NCBI RefSeq assembly: GCF_937893305.1
Contig: NZ_CALBGN010000014.1
Span: forward strand, 1 to 39,091
DNA length: 39,091 nt
Reading direction: 5' to 3'
Source of the DNA: an uncultured Helicobacter sp.
Lineage (GTDB): Bacteria > Campylobacterota > Campylobacteria > Campylobacterales > Helicobacteraceae
The notes beneath the pieces are model-generated. The model was not told where the DNA came from, searched no databases, and saw nothing but the letters and a program-made list of their open reading frames with translations. Both the position numbers and the translations under genes were made by a program. This document shows, one piece after another, positions 1 through 8,633 of this stretch (position 1 is its first letter; every line of letters starts with the position of its first letter).

Positions 1-1092
1 TTGGTTCCGCTGTTTTTAATGTCGCCACCTACGCTACCGCCATTGATGGAGATTTGACTAATTGTGCCGGAGTTTTGGATATTACCGCCTAAACTTCCAC
101 CATTGACGGCAATACCCTCTTTGATTTCGCCATTATTGCGATTATCAATATTTCCTGTAACATTACCATTTGCACTTATTTCTATACCTTTTCCAATTGT
201 TGTGCCAGTGTTATTGCTACTCACACTTCCATTATTAATACTTCCATTAACTTTCCCATCAACTTCAATTTTTCCATTAATTTTTCCCCCATATCTATTC
301 CAAATATCCCCAGTTATGTTAGCAGTATCTTTAACAAGAATATTTCCGTTGATATCTGAATTCCAATTTAAAACAGCGGTGTTATTAGTCCCATTTAATT
401 TTCCTCCTATTTCAATATTTCCAACTATTGTTCCCCTGCCTGATGTGCTATGATTTACAATCGCTCCATTTAAAGTGGCTTTTTCTCCAACTTTTATATC
501 ACCTTGAATTGTCCCGTGATTTCTCATAACGGCTTGAAAATTATAATTACCCCCCGGAGTTCCACCCGTTACAACACCCTCTTTTATATCAATAGAGCCA
601 CTAATTGTTCCTTCATTAAATATGGCATAATCGTTATTTCTGCCAACAATAGAAGCACCTTTATCTACTACAATTCCCCCCATACTTGCGTGCGATTGAT
701 TAAAAACTTTACCATTTTTTAGCTCTCCCTCAATTACAACATTACCCAAAATTTTACCACTATTTGCATTATTGTTTCTGTTTAACTCATTAAGAATATC
801 ACCCGTTACAGAACCACCCTGATTAATAGTGATATTTTGACTAATTGTTCCCTTATTTGTAATTCCACCCTGTGTTACAGAACCATTGATGATAATATTG
901 TCTTTGGTTACTCCAGTGGTATTTGTAACTCCAGTGCTAGCGCTATCAACAACAATATCATCTGCATTGACATTTGTAAGTAAGGTTGTTAAAACTAATG
1001 AACCATAGAAGATTGAAGAAGTAAGTCGTTTTAGTGGCTGATAATTAGGATTTGCCCCCCCCCCACAGAGTCAATGGAAGATGATTTTGCAT
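1..1092 (-). CDS. Autotransporter-type surface protein, 5' part, phase-OFF by poly-G frameshift
   Basis: The minus strand starts with ATG at 1092-1090, behind an AGGAG six bases upstream. Nine codons later comes a run of ten G (1064-1055). With G10 the frame ends at TAA 1047-1045 after about 15 residues. With G9 the frame enters a reading frame that I traced open from the tract to base 1, about 360 residues. That frame has a signal peptide (positively charged KRL, then a hydrophobic stretch, cleavage expected after NVNA). It continues with a long Gly/Asn/Ile-rich passenger made of irregular repeats of the type G-x-I-x-N-x-G-x-I, typical of right-handed beta-helix autotransporters. The C-terminal beta-barrel would lie to the left of the window. 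A TATAAT at 1136-1131 is a good promoter. The frame and tract are seen in the sequence; secretion by type V is inferred from family style. Confidence 0.85.
1055..1064 (-). repeat. Poly-G (G10) contingency tract
   Basis: There are ten consecutive G on the minus strand, between the start codon and the signal-peptide region of the autotransporter gene. Loss of one G (or gain of two) would join the start codon to the passenger frame, so slipped-strand mispairing could switch the protein on and off. Such tracts are a well known mechanism in Helicobacter and Campylobacter. Confidence 0.85.
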
Positions 1093-1130
1093 AAATTTCT
1101 CCTTTGTTTGCAAAATTAAAAAATTTTTGA

Positions 1131-1136
1131 ATTATA
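1131..1136 (-). promoter_or_regulatory. Promoter -10 box of autotransporter gene
   Basis: A perfect TATAAT on the minus strand gives a predicted start of transcription near 1124 and a leader of about 32 bases before the ATG at 1092. The upstream side is very A/T-rich, as is usual for Helicobacter housekeeping promoters, which lack a clear -35. Confidence 0.6.
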
Positions 1137-1210
1137 CCTTTTTAAATGACTTTTTTAGATTAAATTTTAATAAAAGATTTTAATTTTATTTTTAGTAATT
1201 ACGCTTACAA

Positions 1211-1993
1211 CTAGATAAATCTCCAACAATCCCTAACTTCTTGTAAAGATTTCTTATTAATTTCTGCAACTAAAAGCTCTTCTCTATCTCCTAAACAATC
1301 CATAATTTCACCATTTGGAGAAACAAACAGAGAATCTCCATAAAAATTCCACAAAGTTTGCGTCAAAGAATCTTCATACTGTCCAATACGATTTGCACGC
1401 AAAATATAGCAACTATTTAAAAATGCACGCATTTTAATAATACTTCTCCAGCGCAAAGAAGAATCAAAAGTAGAGGCTGTGGGCAAAAGAACGCAATCTA
1501 CTTTTTCTGCTTTAAGTTTTAACCAAAAATCATCAAAATGTAATTCATATCCAAAAACTGCCGCAAATTTAAATCCACCTACATTAAAAATAGGAGGTGT
1601 TTTAGGATGTTTTGGGATTGAATTTGCAAAAAATTCCATTTCATTCCAATGTTCATAAGGCATTAATCTTTGTGCGCGATAGCTTAGTGCTTTGCCTTTG
1701 TTTAAAATCAAAATTGTTTTATAAATCTTATCTTTTATCACTTCAAAAACAGGAGCAACCATTACAACATTGTATTTTGTGGATAATTCTAAGATTGCAT
1801 TTGTTTCTTTTTTGATTTTCTCTAGTGTGTGCGCTCTTCTTCCCTTTTTAATTTCTAAATCTTTAAAAAACGGATTTAACAAATATTCTCCAAACAAAAC
1901 AACTTTTGCCTTTGCTTCTACTGCTGCTTTGAGATAAGATTCTATCTCGTTTTGTGTGCGTGTGTTTGAAAGCTGTAATGCAGAAATTTTCAT
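1211..1993 (-). CDS. Nitrilase-superfamily (carbon-nitrogen hydrolase fold) protein lacking two catalytic residues
   Basis: A 260-residue protein with the overall pattern of the nitrilase family: start MKISALQLS, a Glu in LFGEYLLN (E36), then RAQRLMPYEHWNE near 106-118 and VFGYELHF near 146-153. In active members the catalytic Lys lies in YRK-x-H-L and the nucleophile Cys in C-Y-D/E. Here the matching positions read Ala107 (YRAQRL) and Gly148 (FGYE). The Glu remains but Lys and Cys appear to be gone. The protein is probably not a conventional amidase or nitrilase, and may be a structural or regulatory relative. From memory H. pylori carries a similar protein, labelled a beta-alanine synthetase homologue. 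The start ATG directly follows the xseB stop, so it is the third gene of the pflA-xseB unit. Confidence 0.75.
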   Translation of the reverse strand: MKISALQLSNTRTQNEIESYLKAAVEAKAKVVLFGEYLLNPFFKDLEIKKGRRAHTLEKIKKETNAILELSTKYNVVMVAPVFEVIKDKIYKTILILNKGKALSYRAQRLMPYEHWNEMEFFANSIPKHPKTPPIFNVGGFKFAAVFGYELHFDDFWLKLKAEKVDCVLLPTASTFDSSLRWRSIIKMRAFLNSCYILRANRIGQYEDSLTQTLWNFYGDSLFVSPNGEIMDCLGDREELLVAEINKKSLQEVRDCWRFI

Positions 1994-2197
1994 TTAAGAT
2001 TCCTTTGAATATTGTGCTTTTAGAGTCTCGCATTGTAATTGTGCATTTTCTAATAATTTTTGTGCTTTTTGAAGATTTTCCATTCCTTGTTTATAGAATT
2101 CTAAGCCTTCATTTAGTCCAATATCTTCATTATCTAGTTGTTTTAAGCATTCTTCTGCTTGTTGCAAATATTCTTCAAAATTTAATGTTTGTTCCAT
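1994..2197 (-). CDS. xseB: Exodeoxyribonuclease VII small subunit
   Basis: A 67-residue protein of the normal XseB size. It has the family signature: FEEYLQQAEECLKQL, a Glu-rich helical stretch, then LNEGLEFYKQGMENLQKAQKLL, forming two helices that bind the large subunit XseA. Exonuclease VII degrades single-stranded DNA to oligonucleotides in the cytoplasm. The gene starts eight bases after the pflA stop and ends immediately before the nitrilase-like gene, so the three are probably one transcript. xseA is not in the window. Confidence 0.93.
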   Translation of the reverse strand: MEQTLNFEEYLQQAEECLKQLDNEDIGLNEGLEFYKQGMENLQKAQKLLENAQLQCETLKAQYSKES

Positions 2198-2205
2198 ATT
2201 GCTCC

Positions 2206-4590
2206 CTATTGTGTATTTTCTAATAATTTTTTCGCACTAGAACACAGATTTTTCCAAGCAGACTGCGTGTTTATCGCTTCGCATTTTTCATAAGATTCTA
2301 TCGCTGCTAATTTATCATTTAATTTATCATATAAATAGCCTTGTAAATAATAAATTTGAATCCTCTCTGTGTCTTTGCTCGCACGAGATTGTGCTGTTTT
2401 TAACATCTTAAGAGATTCTTTAAAGTTTCCTTCACGATTTAGTGCTTCTACTACTGCAAGTTCAACCCAAGGAGAGTATTCATAGCGTTTATGCAAGGCT
2501 TGCAAGTCCATTAAATGTTTCGCATAAACTTTGATTGCAGTGTCATCTTTGCGTTCTAGCGCGTCTTGTAAAACCACACGATACACTTCAATCATTTTAT
2601 TGCTATCCTTTAGGCTTTCTTCTAAGCGTGGCAACAACTTAAAGGCTTCTTCATTATTTCCTTGTTTAGAGAGTGCCATAAACAAAACCCAAGCACTATC
2701 ATTGTGCTTTTTATCGCTTAATAAACTTAGTGTATCTCGCGCTGCAAGAGCTGCTTTTGGATAGTTTTGAGAAGAATATTCTACCCAAGCTAGACGATAT
2801 AGCCATTCTTCTTTTTGTTTTGATGTCGCTGCTTGTGCGGATTTCTCTTTGGCAAGTTGCAATGCTGGGATAAACTGCCTGTTTGCATACATACAATCAA
2901 AGAGCTTTAAAAACTCACTCTCTTTTAATGTTAGCGAATATAAGCTCCCATAATATGCTGCTTCTTTGCAATCCCCTATTTTCAATGCTTCTCTTGCCAA
3001 AAGGCTTGTTGCTTGAATTAACACAGGAGGATTTTCCCCAAGCACTTGTTTTAAGTCTTCGCGCAGATTAAATACACTTAAATAATCTCCTAAATCATAA
3101 TAAGTTTGCGCCTTTTTTTCTAAAGCGATTTTTTCTTCTTCTTTACCTTTGTAATTTTCAATTACATAATCATAGTGTTCTAAACGCTTTGTAGCATTGC
3201 TTTCATTATCATCTAATAGTAATGTGTCGTCAAGTTTTTTAACCTCTTTGCGATCGCTTTCATTTTCACTCTCTTTTAAAAACATTTGATAATATTGATG
3301 TGCTTTTTGCAAATCTCCTGCTTTATCAAACCATATTGCCATATCTTTTAACATCGGCAAATACAAAGGCACAGCTTTATCTTCAAAAGTGCCAAACATC
3401 ACTTCTAATACTTTTGCTGGGGCTTCATAGATTCCAAACTCTGCCCAAGATTGCATCATCGCATAATACTTTGGCAGATCTTGCAAGAAAAAGTTAGGAT
3501 TTGCTTGTAAAATATCATTTAAAAACTTCTCTGCTCTCTTCTTCTCTTCAGCTTTACGATAATAATCCCCTAAAAGCACAGAAGCCAAAGAAGCAACTTC
3601 TAAATCTTTTGTTTCATTTAACACAGACTCATACATCTCAAGCACGACCTTACGATCTCCACGCGCATATAAATGCTCTCCATAATTAAGCCTTGCTAAA
3701 AGCTCGTATTTATCGCCTTTATATTCATTAAATAAACGATTATAATAATACTTTGCTTCTTCAAAAAACTTCATATCCGCATAATTTTTTGCTAAAATAA
3801 ACAGCACTTCTGGGGCGTGAATATCCGTAGGATAAGCCCCAAGCCAAGCCTTGCCAAGCCCGATGATCTCTTCGTAATTTTCTATATCACGCATTCCGTC
3901 AAGGGCAACTAAGCGCAAATACAGCACATCACGCTTAAAAATCGTATCTGGGTAAATCTCAAGCATTTCATCAATAGTATTTAGTGCTTCTGCATAAGAA
4001 CCACGCTCTACAAAGGATTGCACATTTAAAAAATAATCCTTATCTCTACCGACTTGATTATCCATAGGACGCATTTGTGCATCAAGAACACCAATGCTTG
4101 GAACTCCATCAAAACGGATAGGGAAGTTTATCCCATAGCTTGGTTTGTCGTTTAAAAACGGAATCTCTCCTTCATAGCCTAAAATCTGCCAACGCTTAGA
4201 TTTTGGATTATTTTCCATGGGAATACGCTGATTGCTTGATAGATCAAATTCTGTATTATAAAGCTTCATTTTTTTATTTAGTTTTGGAGTGATTCTTAGG
4301 GCAAACCCTTTTGTGTCGTCTTCTACAACTTCAGGCGCAATAGAAAAAAACAAAGTTTCACTACGCTGAAAGCGTGAAAGCAAAGAAGAATCAAAGCTAC
4401 AAACAATCCCACTGACTTCAGACTCTCTATTAAACTCTTCATAACAAGAAAAGGGCTTTGTATCGCGCAAATTTAACACCGCGAAATTCTCCCCAGCTTC
4501 TCTCCCGCTATCTATATAAAACTCAAGCCCAAAAGCTCTAACAAACAGCATTGCTAAACATAATAAAAAATATCTAAAACGCCCTGCCAA
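2206..4590 (-). CDS. pflA: PflA-like periplasmic TPR protein of the flagellar motor
   Basis: A 794-residue protein with an N-terminal signal peptide (hydrophobic FLLCLAMLFVRAFG, mature start near LEFYIDSG). A beta-rich region of about 150 residues containing FAVLNLRDTKPFSC follows. Residues from about 190 to the end are helical repeats of tetratricopeptide type (for example EAKYYYNRLFNEYKGDKYE and QIYYLQGYLYDKLNDKLAAI). Size, order and N-terminal motif match PflA, which in Campylobacter jejuni builds periplasmic scaffold around the flagellar motor and is needed for rotation (paralysed flagella in mutants). The start codon is TTG (4590-4588) with AGGA six bases upstream, and no better start is nearby. 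A TATAAT at 4622-4617 fits as the promoter. Recognition is from memory of the family, not a search. Confidence 0.8.
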   Translation of the reverse strand: MAGRFRYFLLCLAMLFVRAFGLEFYIDSGREAGENFAVLNLRDTKPFSCYEEFNRESEVSGIVCSFDSSLLSRFQRSETLFFSIAPEVVEDDTKGFALRITPKLNKKMKLYNTEFDLSSNQRIPMENNPKSKRWQILGYEGEIPFLNDKPSYGINFPIRFDGVPSIGVLDAQMRPMDNQVGRDKDYFLNVQSFVERGSYAEALNTIDEMLEIYPDTIFKRDVLYLRLVALDGMRDIENYEEIIGLGKAWLGAYPTDIHAPEVLFILAKNYADMKFFEEAKYYYNRLFNEYKGDKYELLARLNYGEHLYARGDRKVVLEMYESVLNETKDLEVASLASVLLGDYYRKAEEKKRAEKFLNDILQANPNFFLQDLPKYYAMMQSWAEFGIYEAPAKVLEVMFGTFEDKAVPLYLPMLKDMAIWFDKAGDLQKAHQYYQMFLKESENESDRKEVKKLDDTLLLDDNESNATKRLEHYDYVIENYKGKEEEKIALEKKAQTYYDLGDYLSVFNLREDLKQVLGENPPVLIQATSLLAREALKIGDCKEAAYYGSLYSLTLKESEFLKLFDCMYANRQFIPALQLAKEKSAQAATSKQKEEWLYRLAWVEYSSQNYPKAALAARDTLSLLSDKKHNDSAWVLFMALSKQGNNEEAFKLLPRLEESLKDSNKMIEVYRVVLQDALERKDDTAIKVYAKHLMDLQALHKRYEYSPWVELAVVEALNREGNFKESLKMLKTAQSRASKDTERIQIYYLQGYLYDKLNDKLAAIESYEKCEAINTQSAWKNLCSSAKKLLENTQ

Positions 4591-4616
4591 CTCTCTTCCT
4601 AAAATTTAAATCCCGC

Positions 4617-4622
4617 ATTATA
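4617..4622 (-). promoter_or_regulatory. Promoter -10 box of pflA-xseB-nitrilase operon
   Basis: TATAAT on the minus strand, 27 bases before the TTG start of pflA. It lies between the pflA start and the stop of the upstream phosphoesterase gene, so it would give the three-gene unit its own transcript. Confidence 0.55.
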
Positions 4623-4646
4623 CTTTGTTTTGTTTAAAACTTCACT

Positions 4647-5789
4647 TCACGCTCCAATAAACTCAAAATGCGTAATCTCTGCTCTTGATAAAATCCGCAT
4701 AGGTGGTCCCCAAAAGCCTGTGCCACGATTAACATAAATCTGTGTTTTTGAACTATGTTGATACAAGCCTTTAAGATAAGGTTGCTCAAGTTTTACTAGC
4801 AAACTAAAAGGGAAAATCTGCCCTCCGTGCGTATGTCCGCTTAAAATCAAATCCACATTATGCGACTCTTTAACTTCAAAGGCAAACTTTGGCTGATGTG
4901 CTAATAAAATTAGCGGATGAGTTGGAATCCTTTTTTGCAATGCTTGCTCCAAATTAGGCTCTAGTGCATTAACACGCCTTCCAAAAAGATCATACACGCC
5001 TGCTAAATTGATTTTGGATTCTTCCTTTTGTAAAAGCACACAAGCATTTTCAAGCACAATAATACCTTTACTCTTAAGCACTTCTATTAAGGGGGCAATG
5101 CCGTGAAAATACTCATGATTTCCAAGGATAAAATACACTCCAAGCGGTGCTTTAAGTCCTGCTAGTGCGTCAATAGCCTTAGGCACTCTGTGAATCTCTG
5201 TATCTACAATATCTCCGGTTAAAACAATAAAATCTGGCTTTAATGCATTAACTTCTTCAACAATCCCTCCTACAACATTTTCTTCAATCAATCCGCCAAT
5301 ATGTAAATCACTAATTTGCACAGCAGTCATTTTGCCCTTAAATCCATTTAATGAAATCTTAACTTTCTCAACAATGGGCGATAATCTCCCCTCTATCAAT
5401 CCTACTCCAAGATAACCAAGAGCAAAGATTCCACTTGTGAGATTTAAAAAATTTTGAAAAAACCCACGCCTCTCTTTTGAAAACTTTGGAAAAAGGATTC
5501 CAACTAAGAGCAACATCAAAGATAACCCCTGATAAAGCAACATAACAACAAACAATACAAAACTCACGCCAATAGATAGCGAAACCAAAAAATACATACT
5601 TTGTGAAAAATCCACAAAATAACGCCCCAAAAAATACAGCACAACTCCTAAAAAATTCAACACTAGAAAGTATTTTAAAATTTTTTGTGGAATTTTAGGT
5701 TTTACAATGCGTCTAATCAATAAAAAATAGATTCCAATATGAAATCCAAAAAAGACTAAAAGAGCTAAGATAGGAAATAAACTCTTCAC
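4647..5789 (-). CDS. Membrane-anchored metallophosphoesterase (YkuE/YaeI type)
   Basis: The 380-residue protein starts with about four membrane helices (residues 1-130) and continues with a calcineurin-like phosphoesterase domain. All metal-binding motifs are visible in order: QISDLHIGG (D161, H163), TGDIVD (D193), GNHEYFHG (N224, H225) and LSGHTHGGQ near 316-324. Family members bind two divalent metals and cleave phosphoesters; the YkuE/YaeI branch acts on membrane lipids such as UDP-diacylglucosamine-like substrates. The substrate here is not shown by the sequence. The start is GTG (5789-5787) with AAGGA six bases before it. The gene begins nine bases after the upstream sensor-like gene, so the two are likely co-transcribed. 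Confidence 0.85.
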   Translation of the reverse strand: MKSLFPILALLVFFGFHIGIYFLLIRRIVKPKIPQKILKYFLVLNFLGVVLYFLGRYFVDFSQSMYFLVSLSIGVSFVLFVVMLLYQGLSLMLLLVGILFPKFSKERRGFFQNFLNLTSGIFALGYLGVGLIEGRLSPIVEKVKISLNGFKGKMTAVQISDLHIGGLIEENVVGGIVEEVNALKPDFIVLTGDIVDTEIHRVPKAIDALAGLKAPLGVYFILGNHEYFHGIAPLIEVLKSKGIIVLENACVLLQKEESKINLAGVYDLFGRRVNALEPNLEQALQKRIPTHPLILLAHQPKFAFEVKESHNVDLILSGHTHGGQIFPFSLLVKLEQPYLKGLYQHSSKTQIYVNRGTGFWGPPMRILSRAEITHFEFIGA

Positions 5790-5798
5790 GACAAGTCC

Positions 5799-6443
5799 TT
5801 ATTTGCGCGCCACATTCCATAGCAATAAAATCACTTGTAAACCACAAATTAATACTCCTAAATATAAAAACCATTCTGTATTATGTTCTTTTTCACGCAA
5901 CAATGTTTGCCCATAGATTTGCTGACTAAGTGTTGAAAGCTCTAAGTTCATTAATAATCCATTGTCTCCTTCAAGTTGTTGCAAAAGAGATTGATTAATT
6001 TGTAAAATATCTTTAAAATTCATAAGATAAAACATTTGATTTGCATTTTCTAAAAATTTTTCAATTTTAAACATTAGCCCACCGCTGCCGAAATACACAT
6101 CATTAAGCGTAGAATATTCCTTGTTTTCAACGATTGTAGAAACAACAAAGTTTTGCAAAATCTGATGAATAGAAGCAAGCTCATTAATGCAATGCCTAAG
6201 CTCCAAAAGTATGTCTTGATTGTTACGCTTTAAAATCAAATTTGTAGAAATAATCTGCGATAAGAATACAATTCTTTGCGCCAGAAAACGCTGTTTACCA
6301 CTAATATTTACATAATAAAGTGCTGCATTTTGCTTTTGAATCAACTCTTGATTGCTTTTTGCATAACACACAATCCCAATTCCAAAAATTACACACAATA
6401 AAATCTCTAAAAGAATAAATTTTTTACCCTGAAAAATACCCAA
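5799..6443 (-). CDS. PilJ-N-type membrane sensor without output domain
   Basis: A 214-residue protein with a membrane helix at about 9-28 and another at about 191-209. The periplasmic helical region between them contains NISGKQRFLAQRIVFLSQ (46-63). This is the sequence signature of the N-terminal domain of type IV pilus chemotaxis transducers and NarX/NarQ-like sensors (GRQRMLSQR-type helix). Only about five residues follow the second helix, so no HAMP, kinase or methyl-accepting domain is present. It may sense a ligand and act through a partner protein. The start is TTG (6443-6441), because no ATG gives the full first membrane helix. It is first of two genes with the phosphoesterase downstream, and divergent from the lipoprotein gene. 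Confidence 0.65.
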   Translation of the reverse strand: MGIFQGKKFILLEILLCVIFGIGIVCYAKSNQELIQKQNAALYYVNISGKQRFLAQRIVFLSQIISTNLILKRNNQDILLELRHCINELASIHQILQNFVVSTIVENKEYSTLNDVYFGSGGLMFKIEKFLENANQMFYLMNFKDILQINQSLLQQLEGDNGLLMNLELSTLSQQIYGQTLLREKEHNTEWFLYLGVLICGLQVILLLWNVARK

Positions 6444-6510
6444 TGACTGCCCTTGTAAAATAATCCGCGTATTGTATTATCTTTAATAAAAATTATCAAT
6501 AAAATTGTGA

Positions 6511-6516
6511 TAGAAT
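6511..6516 (+). promoter_or_regulatory. Promoter -10 box of lipoprotein gene
   Basis: TAGAAT, a one-base variant of TATAAT, 34 bases before the GTG at 6550, inside the 106-base divergent gap. It fits Helicobacter promoters with an A/T-rich upstream region. On the other strand TACAAT (6476-6471) could serve the divergent sensor gene. Confidence 0.4.
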
Positions 6517-6549
6517 TAGTCCTTAAAATCTTAAAAGTAAGGATAGCTT

Positions 6550-7116
6550 GTGAAAAAGAACTTTTTAAAAACTACTTGTATTGCTTTAGCTCTTGGTGGG
6601 ATCCTTAGTAGTTGTGCGCAAAAATACGATTCACTTCCAAACACGCGCGTCAAGCAAACTTGCAATACACCTATTGTCGCCTATGAGCTTGGTTTTTTAA
6701 GAGAAGGACAACACAATGACTTGCAAATCTCAAGTGCGCGCATCCAAGAATCTCTCCAAACATCCCTTGCACAAAGTGGCTGTTTCACGCAAATTCAAGA
6801 AAACACAAATCTACACAAACACTATCGCTTGGATGTTGTTTATGGAAGCATTCATCAAAAAAATGCACAAGGTGGATTTTTTCACTCACAAACAAGTGAT
6901 GCACTAATTTTTGAAATTCAATTATCTTTTAATAAGATGAATGAAACAAGAATTTTTCAAGGAAAATCTAGCATGGAAAATGCAAATGAACAATATCTAA
7001 AAATCTTTGGAAAATCATCTGCACTAGATAATAATCAAATCCAAATCACACTTCAAAATGCAATAAATTCTGCAATCAACGAAGCAACACGCAATTTCTC
7101 TAGAGATAAACAATAG
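6550..7116 (+). CDS. Outer-envelope lipoprotein of unknown function
   Basis: A 188-residue protein with an unambiguous lipoprotein signal: KK basic start, a hydrophobic core, and lipobox LSSC with Cys22 as the lipidated residue. The mature part contains short alternating beta/alpha stretches: LQISSARIQESLQTSLAQSG near 58-77, HYRLDVVYGSIH and ALIFEIQLSFNKM, ending in a helix rich in Asn/Ala. This looks like small periplasmic accessory lipoproteins with a fold of about 150 residues, but I do not recognise a named family. The start is GTG (6550-6552) with AAGGA six bases upstream. It is convergent with nuoN, and the two share a perfect hairpin at 7115-7142. Confidence 0.75.
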   Translation: MKKNFLKTTCIALALGGILSSCAQKYDSLPNTRVKQTCNTPIVAYELGFLREGQHNDLQISSARIQESLQTSLAQSGCFTQIQENTNLHKHYRLDVVYGSIHQKNAQGGFFHSQTSDALIFEIQLSFNKMNETRIFQGKSSMENANEQYLKIFGKSSALDNNQIQITLQNAINSAINEATRNFSRDKQ

Positions 7117-7142
7117 TTGGAATCTTTTTTTGGATTCCAACT
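7115..7142. terminator. Bidirectional hairpin between the lipoprotein gene and nuoN
   Basis: A perfect ten-base stem (AGTTGGAATC at 7115-7124 pairing with its complement at 7133-7142) with an eight-base loop containing a T run. It overlaps the lipoprotein stop codon and lies three bases beyond the nuoN stop, as expected for a terminator shared by convergent genes. No long T run follows the stem on either side. The stem sequence is the over-represented decamer of this window. Confidence 0.7.
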
Positions 7143-7145
7143 TAG

Positions 7146-8633
7146 CTACAATAAACTACTCCCAACAAGTTCAAACACGCCAAGCAATAAACCATCTACA
7201 AAAAATACTGAAAAGCACACATATAACGTTGCGATTCCAACAATGATTTTAAGCGGTAAAGTAGCATTTTGTAAATACACATTACCATCAGCAATTCGTG
7301 GCTCTTTTAAGAACATAAACACAACAAGTTTTAGATAATAATATGCTGCAATCGCACTATTTAACACCATTACAATTACCAAAAACAAATAGCCATTATT
7401 CATTGCAACGCTCATTAAATACACCTTTCCCCAAAACACAGAAAAAGGTGGAATCCCTGCTAGAGAAAACATAAACAAACCCATAATCACTGCTGCTAGC
7501 GGACAAAGCCTAATAAGACCTGAAAACTTTTCATAAGAATGATCATAGCGTTTATCCCACATTTGCTCTTTTGTGCGTGAAATCCAAAGCATAGAAAAAA
7601 TTCCAAGATTTGTAAAAAGAAATAGAATCCAATACACAAATAACGCACTATATGCTTGTGTATCTCCAATTAAAATCGCACTAAAGGCAAATCCAGCGTG
7701 CGAAATAGAACTATAAGCCAGCATTCTTTTTACATCTTTTTGCACTAATGCTACAAGATTTGGCAATGTGATTGTTAGCACAATAAGTAGATAAACAATG
7801 TTATGCACCCACACAATATCCATAAAAAAACTAAAAGTTCTCATTGCCACTACAAACACTGCAATCTTTGGCACAATAGACATAAAACCTGCCAGAAAGG
7901 AGTTTGACCCCTCATACACATCAGGCGTCCAAGCATGAAACGGCACTAAAGAAGATTTGAATCCAAGCGAAGCGATAAAAAACACAATTCCACCAAGCAC
8001 CAAATAAGAAGGTTGATAGCTATTTGCCTCTAAAACTTTCTGCATTCCTGCTAAATCTAAATGTCCGCTAGCTGCATACAAAAGCATTGAGCCAAAAGCA
8101 AAACAACCTGCAGATAACGCCCCCATTGTAAAATATTTAATTGCAGCTTCAAATGCTGTTGCGCGATTGTGCATTGCAATAAGCGCATAAAGTGCCAAAG
8201 ATGCCGTTTCAAGTCCTAAAAAGATCACAATTAAATGATCACTACTAACCATAAACTGAAACCCCGCACACATCAGTAAAAATAACGCATAATACTCTGG
8301 GTATTGAAACTCGTGAAATTTATTGTAACTTAGCGTTAAAGGCACAAATAAAATCGCAGCCACTAAAATAATCAATTGCCCAAGCAATGACACTCCATCA
8401 ACTAAAATTAACTCAAAAAATGCTCTTTGTGTTCCCTCAATGCCAAACAACATAATATAGCCCAAATCTAGTCCTAAAAACAAGATTGCAAACATTGTAT
8501 AGAGTTGCTTATTCACACTCTTAAGACACATATCCACAATCAAAATAATAATCGCTCCACAAATTGCAATTAACATAGGAAAAATACTAAAAATATTCAA
8601 ACTCTCAAATGATACGCTAAATGCTTCTAACAT
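7146..8633 (-). CDS. nuoN: NADH-quinone oxidoreductase (complex I) subunit N
   Basis: A 495-residue polytopic membrane protein, with about 14 hydrophobic helices. It is one of the three antiporter-like proton-pumping subunits of complex I. Characteristic segments are seen: LGLETASLALYALIAM (Glu in the fifth helix), FKSSLVPFHAWTPDVYEGS (Lys and the His-Ala-Trp-Thr-Pro motif) and VKRMLAYSSISHAGF. The length is normal for NuoN. It starts on the base directly after the nuoM stop and is the last gene of the operon; the hairpin at 7115-7142 follows it. Confidence 0.96.
   Translation of the reverse strand: MLEAFSVSFESLNIFSIFPMLIAICGAIIILIVDMCLKSVNKQLYTMFAILFLGLDLGYIMLFGIEGTQRAFFELILVDGVSLLGQLIILVAAILFVPLTLSYNKFHEFQYPEYYALFLLMCAGFQFMVSSDHLIVIFLGLETASLALYALIAMHNRATAFEAAIKYFTMGALSAGCFAFGSMLLYAASGHLDLAGMQKVLEANSYQPSYLVLGGIVFFIASLGFKSSLVPFHAWTPDVYEGSNSFLAGFMSIVPKIAVFVVAMRTFSFFMDIVWVHNIVYLLIVLTITLPNLVALVQKDVKRMLAYSSISHAGFAFSAILIGDTQAYSALFVYWILFLFTNLGIFSMLWISRTKEQMWDKRYDHSYEKFSGLIRLCPLAAVIMGLFMFSLAGIPPFSVFWGKVYLMSVAMNNGYLFLVIVMVLNSAIAAYYYLKLVVFMFLKEPRIADGNVYLQNATLPLKIIVGIATLYVCFSVFFVDGLLLGVFELVGSSLL

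Noticed and set aside
64..722. Two plus-strand open frames of 129 and 72 residues
   Set aside because: They are antisense to the autotransporter passenger frame; their Pro/Ile/Leu-rich composition is a mirror of its Gly/Asn/Ile repeats.
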